From the NCBI RefSeq assembly GCF_003966695.1, contig NZ_AP018827.1, positions 186,001 to 250,000 of the forward strand: 64,000 nt of DNA, read 5' to 3'. The translations under genes were made by a program, and so were the position numbers. This DNA comes from Asticcacaulis excentricus. Lineage in GTDB: Bacteria > Pseudomonadota > Alphaproteobacteria > Caulobacterales > Caulobacteraceae. Shown piece by piece: positions 43,546 to 51,402 of the stretch; position 1 is the first letter of the stretch, and each line of letters opens with the position of its first letter. Below the pieces are notes generated by a model. It had not been told where the DNA came from. It was given only the letters and a program-made list of their open reading frames with translations, and did no database searches.

Positions 43546-44493
43546 CTATGTCAGGCGCGTTTGCGCAAACCTTTGCGTGGCCTCGGAAAATTCCATTTTT
43601 AGCCGTGCAATCAGTTCAGAGGCGGGCAGGATGTCGCGCACATTGCCCGTGCCTTGCCCCGCCGACCACAAGGTCTTCCACGCCTTGGCCTCGTCGCTCA
43701 TCTCGTGGTCCATGTCCATCTTCGTGGTCATGTCCTTCAACATGTCTTTGGTGATGCCGTGGCTTTCGAGCGACGGCAGCAGGAAGGAGGCGGGGACGCC
43801 CGAAATGGCCGGCGTATAGACGATGTCCTTGGCCGACGACTGGGTCAGCATGGTCTTGTAGCCGTCGCTGGCCATGGCCTCTTCGGTAGCGATAAAGCGC
43901 GTGCCCATATAGGCGAGGTCGGCCCCCATCATCAGCGCTGCCGCCACGTCCGACCCGCGCGACAGGCAGCCGGACAGGACGAGGGTGCCTTTATACCACT
44001 GACGGATCTCGCCCAAAAGCGCGAAGGGGTTATAGGTGCCCGCATGGCCGCCCGCCCCATTGCAGACAAGGATCAGCCCGTCCACCCCGGCTTCGGCGGC
44101 CTTTTGCGCGTGGCGCACGGTAGTGATGTCGTGGAAGACCACGCCGCCATAGGAATGCACCGCATCGACCACGTCACGCACCGCCCCCAGCGAGGTGATG
44201 ACCAGCGGCACCTTCTTTTCGACCGTCACCCTCATATCGGCCATCAGCCTTGAATTGGTCGGGTGGACGATCATATTGACGCCGAAGCGCGCATCCTCAA
44301 GTTTCAGCGCCCCTTGAATTTCGTCGAGCCATTGCGCATAGCCTTCGGTGGTCCGCTGATTGAGCGCCGGGAAGGTGCCGATCATACCGCTCTGGCACGT
44401 CGCAATGACCAGCTCCGGCCCGGAGACCAGGAACATCGGCGCGGCAATGGCGGGGAAGCTGAGGCCCGCTTTCAGGGTATCCGGAATGGCCAT
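43546..44493 (-). CDS. Nitronate monooxygenase family flavoprotein
   Basis: 315 residues, FMN TIM barrel of the 2-nitropropane dioxygenase family: FPAIAAPMFLVSGPELV at the N terminus, GMIGTFPALNQRT, ILVCNGAGGHAG for phosphate binding and ALMMGADLAYMGTRFIATEEAMAS. It oxidises nitronates such as propionate-3-nitronate. Some relatives are enoyl-ACP reductase-like, so the substrate is uncertain. It is divergent from queF. Confidence 0.88.
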   Translation of the reverse strand: MAIPDTLKAGLSFPAIAAPMFLVSGPELVIATCQSGMIGTFPALNQRTTEGYAQWLDEIQGALKLEDARFGVNMIVHPTNSRLMADMRVTVEKKVPLVITSLGAVRDVVDAVHSYGGVVFHDITTVRHAQKAAEAGVDGLILVCNGAGGHAGTYNPFALLGEIRQWYKGTLVLSGCLSRGSDVAAALMMGADLAYMGTRFIATEEAMASDGYKTMLTQSSAKDIVYTPAISGVPASFLLPSLESHGITKDMLKDMTTKMDMDHEMSDEAKAWKTLWSAGQGTGNVRDILPASELIARLKMEFSEATQRFAQTRLT

Positions 44494-44543
44494 GGTCGTT
44501 TCTTGCCCTTAAGTAAACTGTTGTATTATATCAATTATTATCC

Positions 44544-44576
44544 ATCTCAGGCGACATTGCAAATGTTGCCTGAGAT
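44544..44576. repeat. queF leader hairpin 1
   Basis: 15-bp arms ATCTCAGGCGACATT / AATGTTGCCTGAGAT (one G-T pair) with a 3-nt loop. Confidence 0.7.
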
Positions 44577-44581
44577 TCCAT

Positions 44582-44621
44582 TTGTGAATGTGCCTGCTAT
44601 CGAGCATAGGAACATTCACAA
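44582..44621. repeat. queF leader hairpin 2
   Basis: Perfect 10-bp arms TTGTGAATGT / ACATTCACAA with an inner CTAT / ATAG pairing. Confidence 0.7.
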
Positions 44622-44625
44622 GTAC

Positions 44626-44656
44626 GGCATCCGGAGACGTAGTCTCTTCGGATGCC
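44626..44656. repeat. queF leader hairpin 3
   Basis: GGCATCCG-GAGAC / GTCTC-TT-CGGATGCC: 13 paired bases with a 2-nt bulge and a 3-nt loop, 27 nt before the queF start. Confidence 0.72.
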
Positions 44657-44683
44657 CCATCGCGTAATAAGGAAAGGTCGTTC

Positions 44684-45145
44684 ATGGCGCACTATACCGA
44701 TAATCTGACGCAACTGGGCCAACAGTTGGGCGCGCCGACTGACCCGGACAGCGCCGTTTTGGAGCGCGTGCCCAATCCGCACGCCGATATCGACTATGTG
44801 GCGCGCTTTACCGCCCCGGAATTCACGTCCCTGTGTCCGGTGACGGGGCAGCCCGATTTCGCGCACCTGGTCATCGACTATGTGCCGGGCGAGTGGCTGG
44901 TTGAGTCGAAATCGCTGAAACTGTTTCTGACGGCCTTCCGCAATCACGGGGCGTTCCACGAAGACTGCACGATCTCTATTGCCAAGCGCCTGCGCGACCT
45001 GCTGGCCCCGCGCTGGCTGCGCATCGGCGGCTTCTGGTATCCGCGCGGCGGCATCCCGATTGACGTCTTCTGGCAAACGACCGAACCGCCGAAAGGTGTT
45101 CTGATCCCTGACTTCGGCGTGGCCACCTATCGCGGCCGGGGCTGA
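44684..45145 (+). CDS. queF: NADPH-dependent 7-cyano-7-deazaguanine reductase QueF
   Basis: 153 residues, unimodular T-fold. The catalytic Cys51 lies in [16 protein letters not shown], the substrate motif is VESKSLK, and [23 protein letters not shown] are typical. It reduces preQ0 to preQ1 for queuosine in tRNA. ATG 44684 has AAGGAAAGG upstream; the frame from 44588 would translate the hairpin leader. The roughly 140-nt leader contains three strong hairpins; none matches the preQ1 riboswitch consensus I know. Confidence 0.95.
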   Translation: MAHYTDNLTQLGQQLGAPTDPDSAVLERVPNPHADIDYVARFTAPEFTSLCPVTGQPDFAHLVIDYVPGEWLVESKSLKLFLTAFRNHGAFHEDCTISIAKRLRDLLAPRWLRIGGFWYPRGGIPIDVFWQTTEPPKGVLIPDFGVATYRGRG

Positions 45146-45152
45146 GGGTCAA

Positions 45153-45186
45153 TTATACCTCCCTGCCCTTGGGCGGGGAGGTATAA
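45153..45186. repeat. TTATACCTCCC palindrome, copy 1
   Basis: TTATACCTCCC ... GGGGAGGTATAA with an inner GCCC / GGGC pair. It lies between queF and the convergent gene at 45190. Confidence 0.85.
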
Positions 45187-45189
45187 GAA

Positions 45190-45627
45190 CTACGATGTGT
45201 CTTTGCGGTTTTTCGCAACGGGCGTTTCAAAATGCCGGGCCATGACCTGTCTGAGGCTTTCGGGGTCGCCTTTGCTCGCGCGATACAGGGCCTTTGCTTT
45301 CATGGCTAAGGCGCGGCTGGCGATTTCGGCCTGAGTCTCTTTGGTCTGGGCTGGCGGCGGCGCAGGCGAGGGCGAGGCTTTCTTTGCGGCCACCTGTTGC
45401 TCGATACTGGCCACGGCGTTTTTGATCGCCTTGGCTTCGGTGGCGTCGCAGCGGGCATAGAGCCGCTCGATCAGCAAAGCGCGGCGGATGCCCTTTTCGA
45501 TCTCCTCGCCGGTTTTGGGGTCTGCCTCGCGGCTGAGCGCCAGCAACATCCGGTCGGCTATGGCGCGCAGATGCCCGCGCCGGGTTTCCGGTGTCAGAGC
45601 CTCAGGGATGTCTGCCGCTGTGTCCAT
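45190..45627 (-). CDS. Hypothetical helical protein
   Basis: 145 residues, mostly helical, with a Pro/Ala-rich linker (KKASPSPAPPPAQ) between two helical parts; the first contains RGHLRAIADRMLLALSREA and IRRALLIERLYARCDATEAK. There is no signal, membrane helix or known motif. ATG 45627 (MDTAADIPEALTPE) is preferred; the longer frame to 45858 reads low-quality sequence and crosses the divergent gene's promoter. Function unknown. Confidence 0.6.
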   Translation of the reverse strand: MDTAADIPEALTPETRRGHLRAIADRMLLALSREADPKTGEEIEKGIRRALLIERLYARCDATEAKAIKNAVASIEQQVAAKKASPSPAPPPAQTKETQAEIASRALAMKAKALYRASKGDPESLRQVMARHFETPVAKNRKDTS

Positions 45628-45757
45628 GCGACCGAGGATAGACCGCCGTCGTATAGCGGGGATAGATTTTGTTCTTCCTCTCGCGCCAACGGGGGGAGGG
45701 GAAGGGGCTTTGTTTCTGCCTGCACCCGTGTAGAATAAGCCCAAGGGGGAGGGGCCG

Positions 45758-46225
45758 ATGTGGAATCGCTGGTGGATACGGATACTGGTCGTCTTGGTAT
45801 TCGGCGTGATAGCGCTGGTTGCAGGCAACTGGCTAAGTTTTGTGCTGACTGTCGTCATGCCTCTCCTCGCGGAGGCGGGCGAACTGGATTTTGCCGGATC
45901 AGCGCTTGTGCATATCGGGGTGATGGAAACGCTTTATTTCGTCGTCCCGACGCTGATCGTTGCCGAATTTTATGGGCTTATTCGCAAGCGGCGTATGTGG
46001 ACGACGGCCTATATCCTGTATTTCACAGTTTTTTCAGCCGTCCTGACCTTCACCATGATGGCGTCTATGGCCTACGCGCCGGAACATCTCCTCGCACTGG
46101 CAGATGTCTGGCCTTTGACGGCTATAGGCCTTGCCGTTCTTGCGGGGCGAGTGGCCATTGAGCCGTATCTCCGATCTCGTCGTCAGGCACATTCCCAAGG
46201 CCCATCACACCTCGAGACGTTTTAA
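45758..46225 (+). CDS. Four-helix membrane protein, unknown
   Basis: 155 residues with four hydrophobic segments (about 8-30, 49-72, 81-101, 107-128) and a basic polar tail. A strong SD (GGGGAGGGG) precedes ATG 45758. No family recognised. Monocistronic. It resembles the 110-residue membrane protein at 23639 only in general layout. Confidence 0.6.
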   Translation: MWNRWWIRILVVLVFGVIALVAGNWLSFVLTVVMPLLAEAGELDFAGSALVHIGVMETLYFVVPTLIVAEFYGLIRKRRMWTTAYILYFTVFSAVLTFTMMASMAYAPEHLLALADVWPLTAIGLAVLAGRVAIEPYLRSRRQAHSQGPSHLETF

Positions 46226-46331
46226 TATCTCAGAAGGTAGGTTCGTCTGATCTCCTCTCCCATGAGGGGACAGAAACGGGTGCAGGGTCTGTGACCCTGC
46301 CCGCCGGAGGCCCTTCTTACTGAGGCCTCAA

Positions 46332-46964
46332 TCACCCCTCCCAGTAACTCACCCGTTCGGCATAGTCCGGGCGGTCGCGTTCCAGCGGCGCTTCGGACGG
46401 CGTGCCGAGGTAGATAAAGCCCGCCACCTCTTCGCCGTCCCTGAGGCCTAAAAGCGCCTTGGCCTCGGCGTCATAGGCGTACCAGTCGGTGATCCAGTTG
46501 GCGCCATAGCCCATGGCCCCCGCCGCGATCAGCAGGTTCTGACAGATGGCAAAGGCCGAGCCCATCTGCTCCCACAGGGGGATTTTGTGCGGCTGGACGG
46601 GGGAATAGATGACCAGCAGGGCTTCGGGTGGCGTGGAGAGTTTGAGCAGCGCGCCCGCCTGCGCCTTGTCACCGCGCGCTTCGGCCAGAGCGCGCAGCTT
46701 ATCGACCAGCCGCGCCTTCGACTGCGGGGTGAAGCGCACGATGCGCCAGGGGCCGATCTTGCCGTGGTCGGGGACGCGGAAACCGATCTTTAGCAGCACC
46801 TCCATCTCGTCTTCGGACGGCGCGGGCAGGCCAAGCGTCGGGGCGGGGGCCGAGCGCCGCGTCAGCAGCAATTCCAGCGTTTGCGCCGATACTTTGGTGG
46901 GCAGGGGCGTGCCAAAAGGGATGGGCGCGAGGTCGAGGTGGCGGATATCGGCTTTTTCGGTCAT
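46332..46964 (-). CDS. Nitroreductase family flavoprotein (YdjA-like)
   Basis: 210 residues: LLTRRSAPAPTLGLPAPSEDEME at the N terminus, RVPDHGKIGPWRIVRF (FMN phosphate region), a dimer helix (GSAFAICQNLLIAAGAMGYGANWITDW) and GFIYLGTPSEAP. Short, YdjA-like nitroreductases are NAD(P)H/FMN enzymes that reduce nitro compounds or quinones. ATG 46964. Confidence 0.9.
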   Translation of the reverse strand: MTEKADIRHLDLAPIPFGTPLPTKVSAQTLELLLTRRSAPAPTLGLPAPSEDEMEVLLKIGFRVPDHGKIGPWRIVRFTPQSKARLVDKLRALAEARGDKAQAGALLKLSTPPEALLVIYSPVQPHKIPLWEQMGSAFAICQNLLIAAGAMGYGANWITDWYAYDAEAKALLGLRDGEEVAGFIYLGTPSEAPLERDRPDYAERVSYWEG

Positions 46965-47041
46965 GGCGGTGTCCGGCGCAAAAAATCAGGTTCAACGCAT
47001 ATAGGACATGCTATGGCGCTTGGACAGACTTAACCGGATGA

Positions 47042-47671
47042 ATGCTGATGACTGACCGCACCCTGCCGCCCTGGGATTCCGAAGACCGCAATGCCAGACG
47101 CCCGCGCTGGCAGCCGCGCAATGTGCGCGTCATTCATCAATCACCGTGGATTCAGGTGGAGCTTTCCGAGCCTGTGGCCCCAACTGGGCGGGTGGCCAGT
47201 TATGGTACGGTGCGCTTCCGTAACCGGGCGATGGGCATGGTGCCGCTGCACGAAGACGGGACGGTGACGCTGGTGGGTCAGATGCGTTATCCCTTTGACG
47301 CCTGGAGCTGGGAACTGCCCGAAGGCGGCGTACCGCACGACGAAGACCCCATGGAGGGTGCCCGGCGCGAACTGCGTGAGGAAACCGGCTTTGAGGCGGC
47401 CTCCCTTGTTGAAATCCTGCGCCTGGACCTCAGCAACTCGGTGTCCGACGAGGTGGGGATCATCTACCTCGCCACCGGCCTGACTCAGGGCGAAACCGAG
47501 TGGGACGATACCGAAAACCTTGAAATCGCGCGGGTTCCCTTCAAAGACGTGCTCGAAGCTGTTATAAAAGGGCAGATACGCGACTCCTTAACCGTTGCGG
47601 CGGTACTGAGGGTGTACCATATGGCTGTCACAGGGGCGCTGGAGGCGTCGCTGGCGGCAAAGATTGTGTGA
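47042..47671 (+). CDS. NUDIX hydrolase, ADP-ribose pyrophosphatase type
   Basis: 209 residues. The Nudix box is complete: GGVPHDE then PMEGARRELREETGF, matching GX5EX7REUXEEXGU. The N-terminal strand layout (VELSEPVAPTGRVASYGTVRFRNRAMGMVPL) is that of ADP-sugar pyrophosphatases. It hydrolyses ADP-ribose or related nucleotide sugars. ATG 47042 or 47048 are both possible. It is 15 bp before cysE, so probably co-transcribed. Confidence 0.88.
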   Translation: MLMTDRTLPPWDSEDRNARRPRWQPRNVRVIHQSPWIQVELSEPVAPTGRVASYGTVRFRNRAMGMVPLHEDGTVTLVGQMRYPFDAWSWELPEGGVPHDEDPMEGARRELREETGFEAASLVEILRLDLSNSVSDEVGIIYLATGLTQGETEWDDTENLEIARVPFKDVLEAVIKGQIRDSLTVAAVLRVYHMAVTGALEASLAAKIV

Positions 47672-47686
47672 GGCGAAGGGTCAAAG

Positions 47687-48514
47687 ATGGCGCAACCGTT
47701 TGAGGTGATTACACCGCAGGACAAGCCGATCTGGCTGACCCTGCGTCAGGAAGCCTCTGACGTCGTGGCGTCGGAACCGGGGCTGGCCTCGCTGCTGCAT
47801 TCGACCATCCTGTCGCACGACGATCTGGCCTCGGCCCTGTCCTATCATATGGCGCGCAAGCTGGCCGACGACACCCTGCGCGGCATGACCGTGCGCGAGA
47901 TGGTGCAGCGCTATCTCAAGGCCGACAGCGCATTGGTCGAGGCGGCGGAGGCCGATCTTCAGGCCGTCTATGAGCGCGACCCGGCGGCCAAGGGCTATCT
48001 GCAAACCTTCATGTTTTTCAAAGGCTTCCTGAGCCTTCAGGTCTATCGCATCGCGCACCGCCTGTGGCAGGACGGGCGCTTTACCATGGCGCACTTGCTG
48101 CAAAGCCGCGTGTCGGAGCTGTTCCAGATCGACATTCACCCGGCGGCCAAGGTCGGTAAGGGCGTGCTGATGGACCACGGCACCGGCATCGTCATCGGCG
48201 AAACGGCGGTGGTGGGCGATGAGGTGTCGATGCTGCACGGCGTGACGCTGGGCGGGACCGGCTCTGAACAGGGCGATCGTCACCCCAAGATCGGCCGCGG
48301 CGTGCTGCTGGGGGCCGGCGCCAAGGTGCTCGGCAATATCGAGATCGGTGAGTTTGCCAAGATCGCCGCCGGTTCGGTGGTCCTGAAGCCCGTCCCGGCG
48401 CACTGCACAGCCGCCGGCGTTCCGGCGCGGCTGGTCAACTGCCAGACCTGCCCCGACCCGGCGAGGTCGATGGATCAGACGCTTTCGGACGTGATCTACG
48501 ATTACGTGATTTAA
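47687..48514 (+). CDS. cysE: Serine O-acetyltransferase
   Basis: 275 residues: a helical N-terminal domain (about 1-140) and a left-handed parallel beta-helix of hexapeptide repeats (IHPAAKVGKGVLMDHGTGIVIGE...). The catalytic His lies in the MDHGTG and MLHGVTLGGTG loops. It makes O-acetylserine, the first committed step of cysteine synthesis. The C-terminal tail ends YDYVI; the terminal Ile fits the family's cysteine-synthase-binding tail. Confidence 0.95.
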   Translation: MAQPFEVITPQDKPIWLTLRQEASDVVASEPGLASLLHSTILSHDDLASALSYHMARKLADDTLRGMTVREMVQRYLKADSALVEAAEADLQAVYERDPAAKGYLQTFMFFKGFLSLQVYRIAHRLWQDGRFTMAHLLQSRVSELFQIDIHPAAKVGKGVLMDHGTGIVIGETAVVGDEVSMLHGVTLGGTGSEQGDRHPKIGRGVLLGAGAKVLGNIEIGEFAKIAAGSVVLKPVPAHCTAAGVPARLVNCQTCPDPARSMDQTLSDVIYDYVI

Positions 48515-48517
48515 CTC

Positions 48518-48555
48518 ACCCAAAAGTCTTGGCCTGCGGCCAATACATTTTGGGT
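48518..48555 (+). terminator. Hairpin after cysE
   Basis: ACCCAAAA / TTTTGGGT with an inner TGGCC / GGCCA stem, directly after the stop codon. No long T run, but a stable fold. Confidence 0.6.
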
Positions 48556-48569
48556 GGGGTCAATATCGA

Positions 48570-48606
48570 GCAAAATTCTCTTGGGGCGGCACTGCGAGAA
48601 TTTTGC
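48570..48606. repeat. Palindrome of the GGGGCGGC-loop family
   Basis: Perfect 11-bp arms GCAAAATTCTC / GAGAATTTTGC around a 15-nt loop TTGGGGCGGCACTGC. The loop and the flank (GCTTT) match hairpin 2 of the cydB-cydX gap. Confidence 0.75.
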
Positions 48607-48771
48607 GCTTTAAGGCTTTAAGTGAAACCCAAATGCTTGGGGAAGGGCGCGCCTTGGGGTTTGCCTCTGGCGGCGTTCGCGGGTACACAGACACACAGAA
48701 TTTATCCCGGCCCTGGTGAAATCGTGCTTTGATCGCACCTCGCAGGGACCAGCCATTCAAGAGACAAAAAC

Positions 48772-48972
48772 ATGACACCCGCAGAAATCACCAAGGTGCA
48801 AGCCTACCTGACCCAGACCTTTGGCACCAAGGGCCTTGAGGTCCGCGCCCGCAAGCAGAAGGATTCCGCCGAGGTCTATATCGGCGAAGACTTCATCGGC
48901 GTGGTCTATGTCGATGAGGACGAGGAAGGCTCCTACCTGTTCGAAATGGCCATCCTCAAGGAAGACCTGTAA
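48772..48972 (+). CDS. DUF3126 family small protein
   Basis: 66 residues, acidic, with an alternating beta pattern (LEVRARKQKDSAEVYIGEDFIGVVYVDEDEEGSYLFEMAIL). The family is largely alphaproteobacterial and its gene is often next to cysE, as here. Function unknown. ATG 48772 with GAGA upstream. The 257-bp gap before it holds two hairpins and probably its own promoter. Confidence 0.85.
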   Translation: MTPAEITKVQAYLTQTFGTKGLEVRARKQKDSAEVYIGEDFIGVVYVDEDEEGSYLFEMAILKEDL

Positions 48973-49013
48973 GGCTTTGCGGGAATAGCACCGGGCACCT
49001 GGCGGGGGAAAGC

Positions 49014-49313
49014 GTGAAAAGAGCCTTTATCCTGCTGGCCTTGCTACTGACGGGCTGTACGCGAACCGCAAATACGTTTGAGGTTGAGGCTCCTGAGGGC
49101 GCATCGGCAGAACTGCGGCTGTGTGGTGATGCCGTCGCTCTCAGACGCGTGGGCTCGAAACTGACGGCGTTTCAAGAAGCGCGCTGTGAAGGGGCAGGCG
49201 TCATCGTGGTGCATGTGCCTGATCAACCCGACGTCACCTGCCCTGTTGGTTACGTCACCCCCGGCATAGATCAGACATTCGCTTTCCGTGTTGACGGAGG
49301 ACGTTGCCGTTAA
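49014..49313 (+). CDS. Small lipoprotein, unknown
   Basis: 99 residues. Signal peptide KRAFILLALLLTGC gives a lipobox with Cys at residue 15. The mature part is short, beta-rich and contains four Cys (LCGD, RCEG, TCPV, RCR), suggesting two disulfides in the periplasm. The start is GTG 49014. Convergent with 49319, 5 bp apart. No family recognised. Confidence 0.65.
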   Translation: MKRAFILLALLLTGCTRTANTFEVEAPEGASAELRLCGDAVALRRVGSKLTAFQEARCEGAGVIVVHVPDQPDVTCPVGYVTPGIDQTFAFRVDGGRCR

Positions 49314-49318
49314 CTGCC

Positions 49319-49747
49319 TCAGCAGCCGCTCTGGCCGTAAACCGTCACGCTCTGCGATTTGCCGTTCTGTGTGAGGGTAAGGGTTCCGGCCATGTTGGAC
49401 CATTCCTCGCCCAGCCTCTTTGTCACCTTGAGGGTCTGTGTCACCCTAAGGTCGCCGTCGGCGCTGACGAACTGGTTCACAGGGGTAACGCTCGACTTCG
49501 GTTTCCCTTGCAGCGTCAGCGTGACAAGCTGACCGTTCCACCGCATCAGGCCGGTCTGAAAATCGTCATGCCAGATGATCGGTGCTTGGCCTTTTTCAAA
49601 GTCAGGCGTTCGGTAAAGCGTCGTGCCGCAACCGTCGAGATGGGCCTGATTGATTTCGCTGCGTGTAATGGCTCCAACTGTGCCCGCCTGTACCGGTGTC
49701 GTCAGCGCTATTAAAGCCGTGACGGTTATCGCCATCGTCAGTTTCAT
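49319..49747 (-). CDS. Secreted protein, unknown
   Basis: 142 residues. Signal peptide cleaved near PVQA-GT. The mature protein is beta-rich with two Cys (DGCGTTLYR and the terminal SGC) that could form a disulfide. It follows the DUF3445 gene with a 3-bp gap, so it is the second gene of that operon. No family recognised. Confidence 0.65.
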   Translation of the reverse strand: MKLTMAITVTALIALTTPVQAGTVGAITRSEINQAHLDGCGTTLYRTPDFEKGQAPIIWHDDFQTGLMRWNGQLVTLTLQGKPKSSVTPVNQFVSADGDLRVTQTLKVTKRLGEEWSNMAGTLTLTQNGKSQSVTVYGQSGC

Positions 49748-49750
49748 CCC

Positions 49751-50557
49751 TCATCTCCCTTTCAGGCGCAGGATGAGCCGTTCGCGTTCGGCGCGCAATC
49801 CCTTATATTCGCTTTGCGCCTCATCGAGGGCTTCGATCTGACGGATCAGGCCTTGGGTGAGGCGTTCGCGTTCCGGGTGGACCTCAATGGCCTCCAGCGG
49901 CGTCAGGTGGATGCCTATGGTGAACAGCACCGCGCCCGTCTGCGGTAGCTTTCGCAGCGTCTGACGCTCAACGCGCACATAGACGGCGTCGGCGCGGTCG
50001 CCGCTGCCGAAGCGCTGCGGTGGGGACAGGTGCGGGTGATGCAGCGTGTCCGTGCCATACAGCGACCAGTTCCAGCGGATGACCGGCTCATCGGGACGCA
50101 GGTTATCGAAAATGCGCTCGATGATGGTCGCATTGCGTGTCCCGGTCTGAAAATCGGGCACGGGGCCATGCACCTGATGCAGGGGCTTACCCAGCTTTTC
50201 CGGCAGCAACCACGACGAGGGAAAGCAGATGCAGCCCGCCGTCAGCCGCCAGCCTTCGGGCGATGTTTGCAAGATGGCCAGGTCTTCGGCCACCAGTCGT
50301 GCCGCGGCGATCAGCGGGGCGTCAGACGGCGGGGCGGCGGTGTTCAGCGTGGTTTCGATCAGACGCAGGGCTTCGGCTTGCGCGGCCTCAGAGCCCGATT
50401 GCGCACCGAAGACGGCATCGCGGTCTACGGTGAGCAGGCGTTCTTTTTCCGCCAGATAGCGGGGCAGGCGCTCATCGCGCTCCAGCCACGCCGCGTCCCC
50501 CAGCGGCGCCAGACCGATGCGAAACAGAGGCTGCGAACCGTCAAAGGGCGTGTGCAT
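49751..50557 (-). CDS. DUF3445 protein, heme-dependent oxidative N-demethylase-like
   Basis: 268 residues. It contains the family's LTAGCICFPSSWLLPEKLGKPL, HQVHGPVPDF and RWNWSLYGTDTLHHP blocks. DUF3445 proteins include the catalytic subunit of heme-dependent dimethylamine-type N-demethylases, which bind heme in a PAS-like fold. The partner reductase and other subunits are not adjacent, so the substrate is open. A coiled coil (EALDEAQSEYKGLRAERERL) ends the protein. Confidence 0.75.
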   Translation of the reverse strand: MHTPFDGSQPLFRIGLAPLGDAAWLERDERLPRYLAEKERLLTVDRDAVFGAQSGSEAAQAEALRLIETTLNTAAPPSDAPLIAAARLVAEDLAILQTSPEGWRLTAGCICFPSSWLLPEKLGKPLHQVHGPVPDFQTGTRNATIIERIFDNLRPDEPVIRWNWSLYGTDTLHHPHLSPPQRFGSGDRADAVYVRVERQTLRKLPQTGAVLFTIGIHLTPLEAIEVHPERERLTQGLIRQIEALDEAQSEYKGLRAERERLILRLKGR

Positions 50558-50567
50558 GAGCGCTATC

Positions 50568-50600
50568 TTATACCTCCCTGCCTTTGGCGGGGAGGTATGA
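50568..50600. repeat. TTATACCTCCC palindrome, copy 2
   Basis: TTATACCTCCCTGCC / GGCGGGGAGGTATGA, between engB and the DUF3445 gene. Confidence 0.85.
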
Positions 50601-50607
50601 ATGAGAC

Positions 50608-51303
50608 TTACGGCGCGACCGCGCAGGTCGTCATGATTTCAGCGCGCAGTTCGGGAATACCGTGGCCCTTTTCTGAGGAGGTCGCCAGCACCACCGGGTG
50701 GGCCGCCGGGCGCTTCTTGATCTGCGCCTGCGTCTTTTCGATGACGGCCTTCAGCTCGTGCGGCTTGATCTTGTCAGCCTTGGTCAGGACGATCTGATAG
50801 GAGACGGCGGCGACGTCCAGCGCGTCCATCGGCTCATTATCGACCGCCTTCAGCCCGTGGCGCGCGTCGATCAGCAGATAGGCGCGTTTGAGGTTCGGGC
50901 GGCCGCGCAGATAGTCGCGCCCCAGATTCTGGAACTTCTTCACCTCAGCCTTCGACGCCTTGGCCCAGCCATAGCCGGGCAGATCGACCAGACGCAGCTT
51001 TTCGTCCAGCACGAAGAAATTGACTTCGCGCGTGCGGCCCGGCTCGTTGGAGGCGCGCGCCAGGTGGTTTTGGCCGACCAGCGCATTGATCAGGCTCGAC
51101 TTGCCGACATTGGAGCGCCCGGCAAAGGTCACTTCGGGCAGGTCGGCCGCGGGCAGTTGCTCGATCTTCGCCGCGCCCATCATGAAGGTGGCCGGGCGCG
51201 CAAACAGCACGCGGGCGGCTTCGAGGGTTTCGGTGGAATAGAGCGCCTCGTCAGGCGTTTCAGCGGCGGGCGTCTCAGCGTTATGTTGCGTTTCGTCGGT
51301 CAT
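50608..51303 (-). CDS. engB: Ribosome biogenesis GTPase EngB (YihA/YsxC)
   Basis: 231 residues. G1 [10 protein letters not shown]2 region [12 protein letters not shown]3 DLPGYG, G4 TKADK. It assists 50S subunit assembly. An N-terminal extension of about 35 acidic residues precedes the fold. It is downstream of yidC on the same strand, the usual alphaproteobacterial order, but separated by two palindromes. Confidence 0.94.
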   Translation of the reverse strand: MTDETQHNAETPAAETPDEALYSTETLEAARVLFARPATFMMGAAKIEQLPAADLPEVTFAGRSNVGKSSLINALVGQNHLARASNEPGRTREVNFFVLDEKLRLVDLPGYGWAKASKAEVKKFQNLGRDYLRGRPNLKRAYLLIDARHGLKAVDNEPMDALDVAAVSYQIVLTKADKIKPHELKAVIEKTQAQIKKRPAAHPVVLATSSEKGHGIPELRAEIMTTCAVAP

Positions 51304-51320
51304 GGACGGGCCTTTAAATG

Positions 51321-51354
51321 CTTATACCTCCCCAGTAAACCGGGGAGGTATAAG
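51321..51354. repeat. TTATACCTCCC palindrome, copy 3
   Basis: Perfect 13-bp arms CTTATACCTCCCC / GGGGAGGTATAAG with an 8-nt spacer. A diverged partner (TTCTTCCCGCC / GGCAGGAAGGTATG) follows at 51365-51391. Confidence 0.88.
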
Positions 51355-51402
51355 AGGGGACGGGTTCTTCCCGCCAAAGGCAGGAAGGTATGACGGATCG
51401 CC

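Noticed and set aside
44540-44683. preQ1 riboswitch upstream of queF
   Set aside because: The three hairpins do not match the class I, II or III consensus I know, so only a structured leader is claimed.
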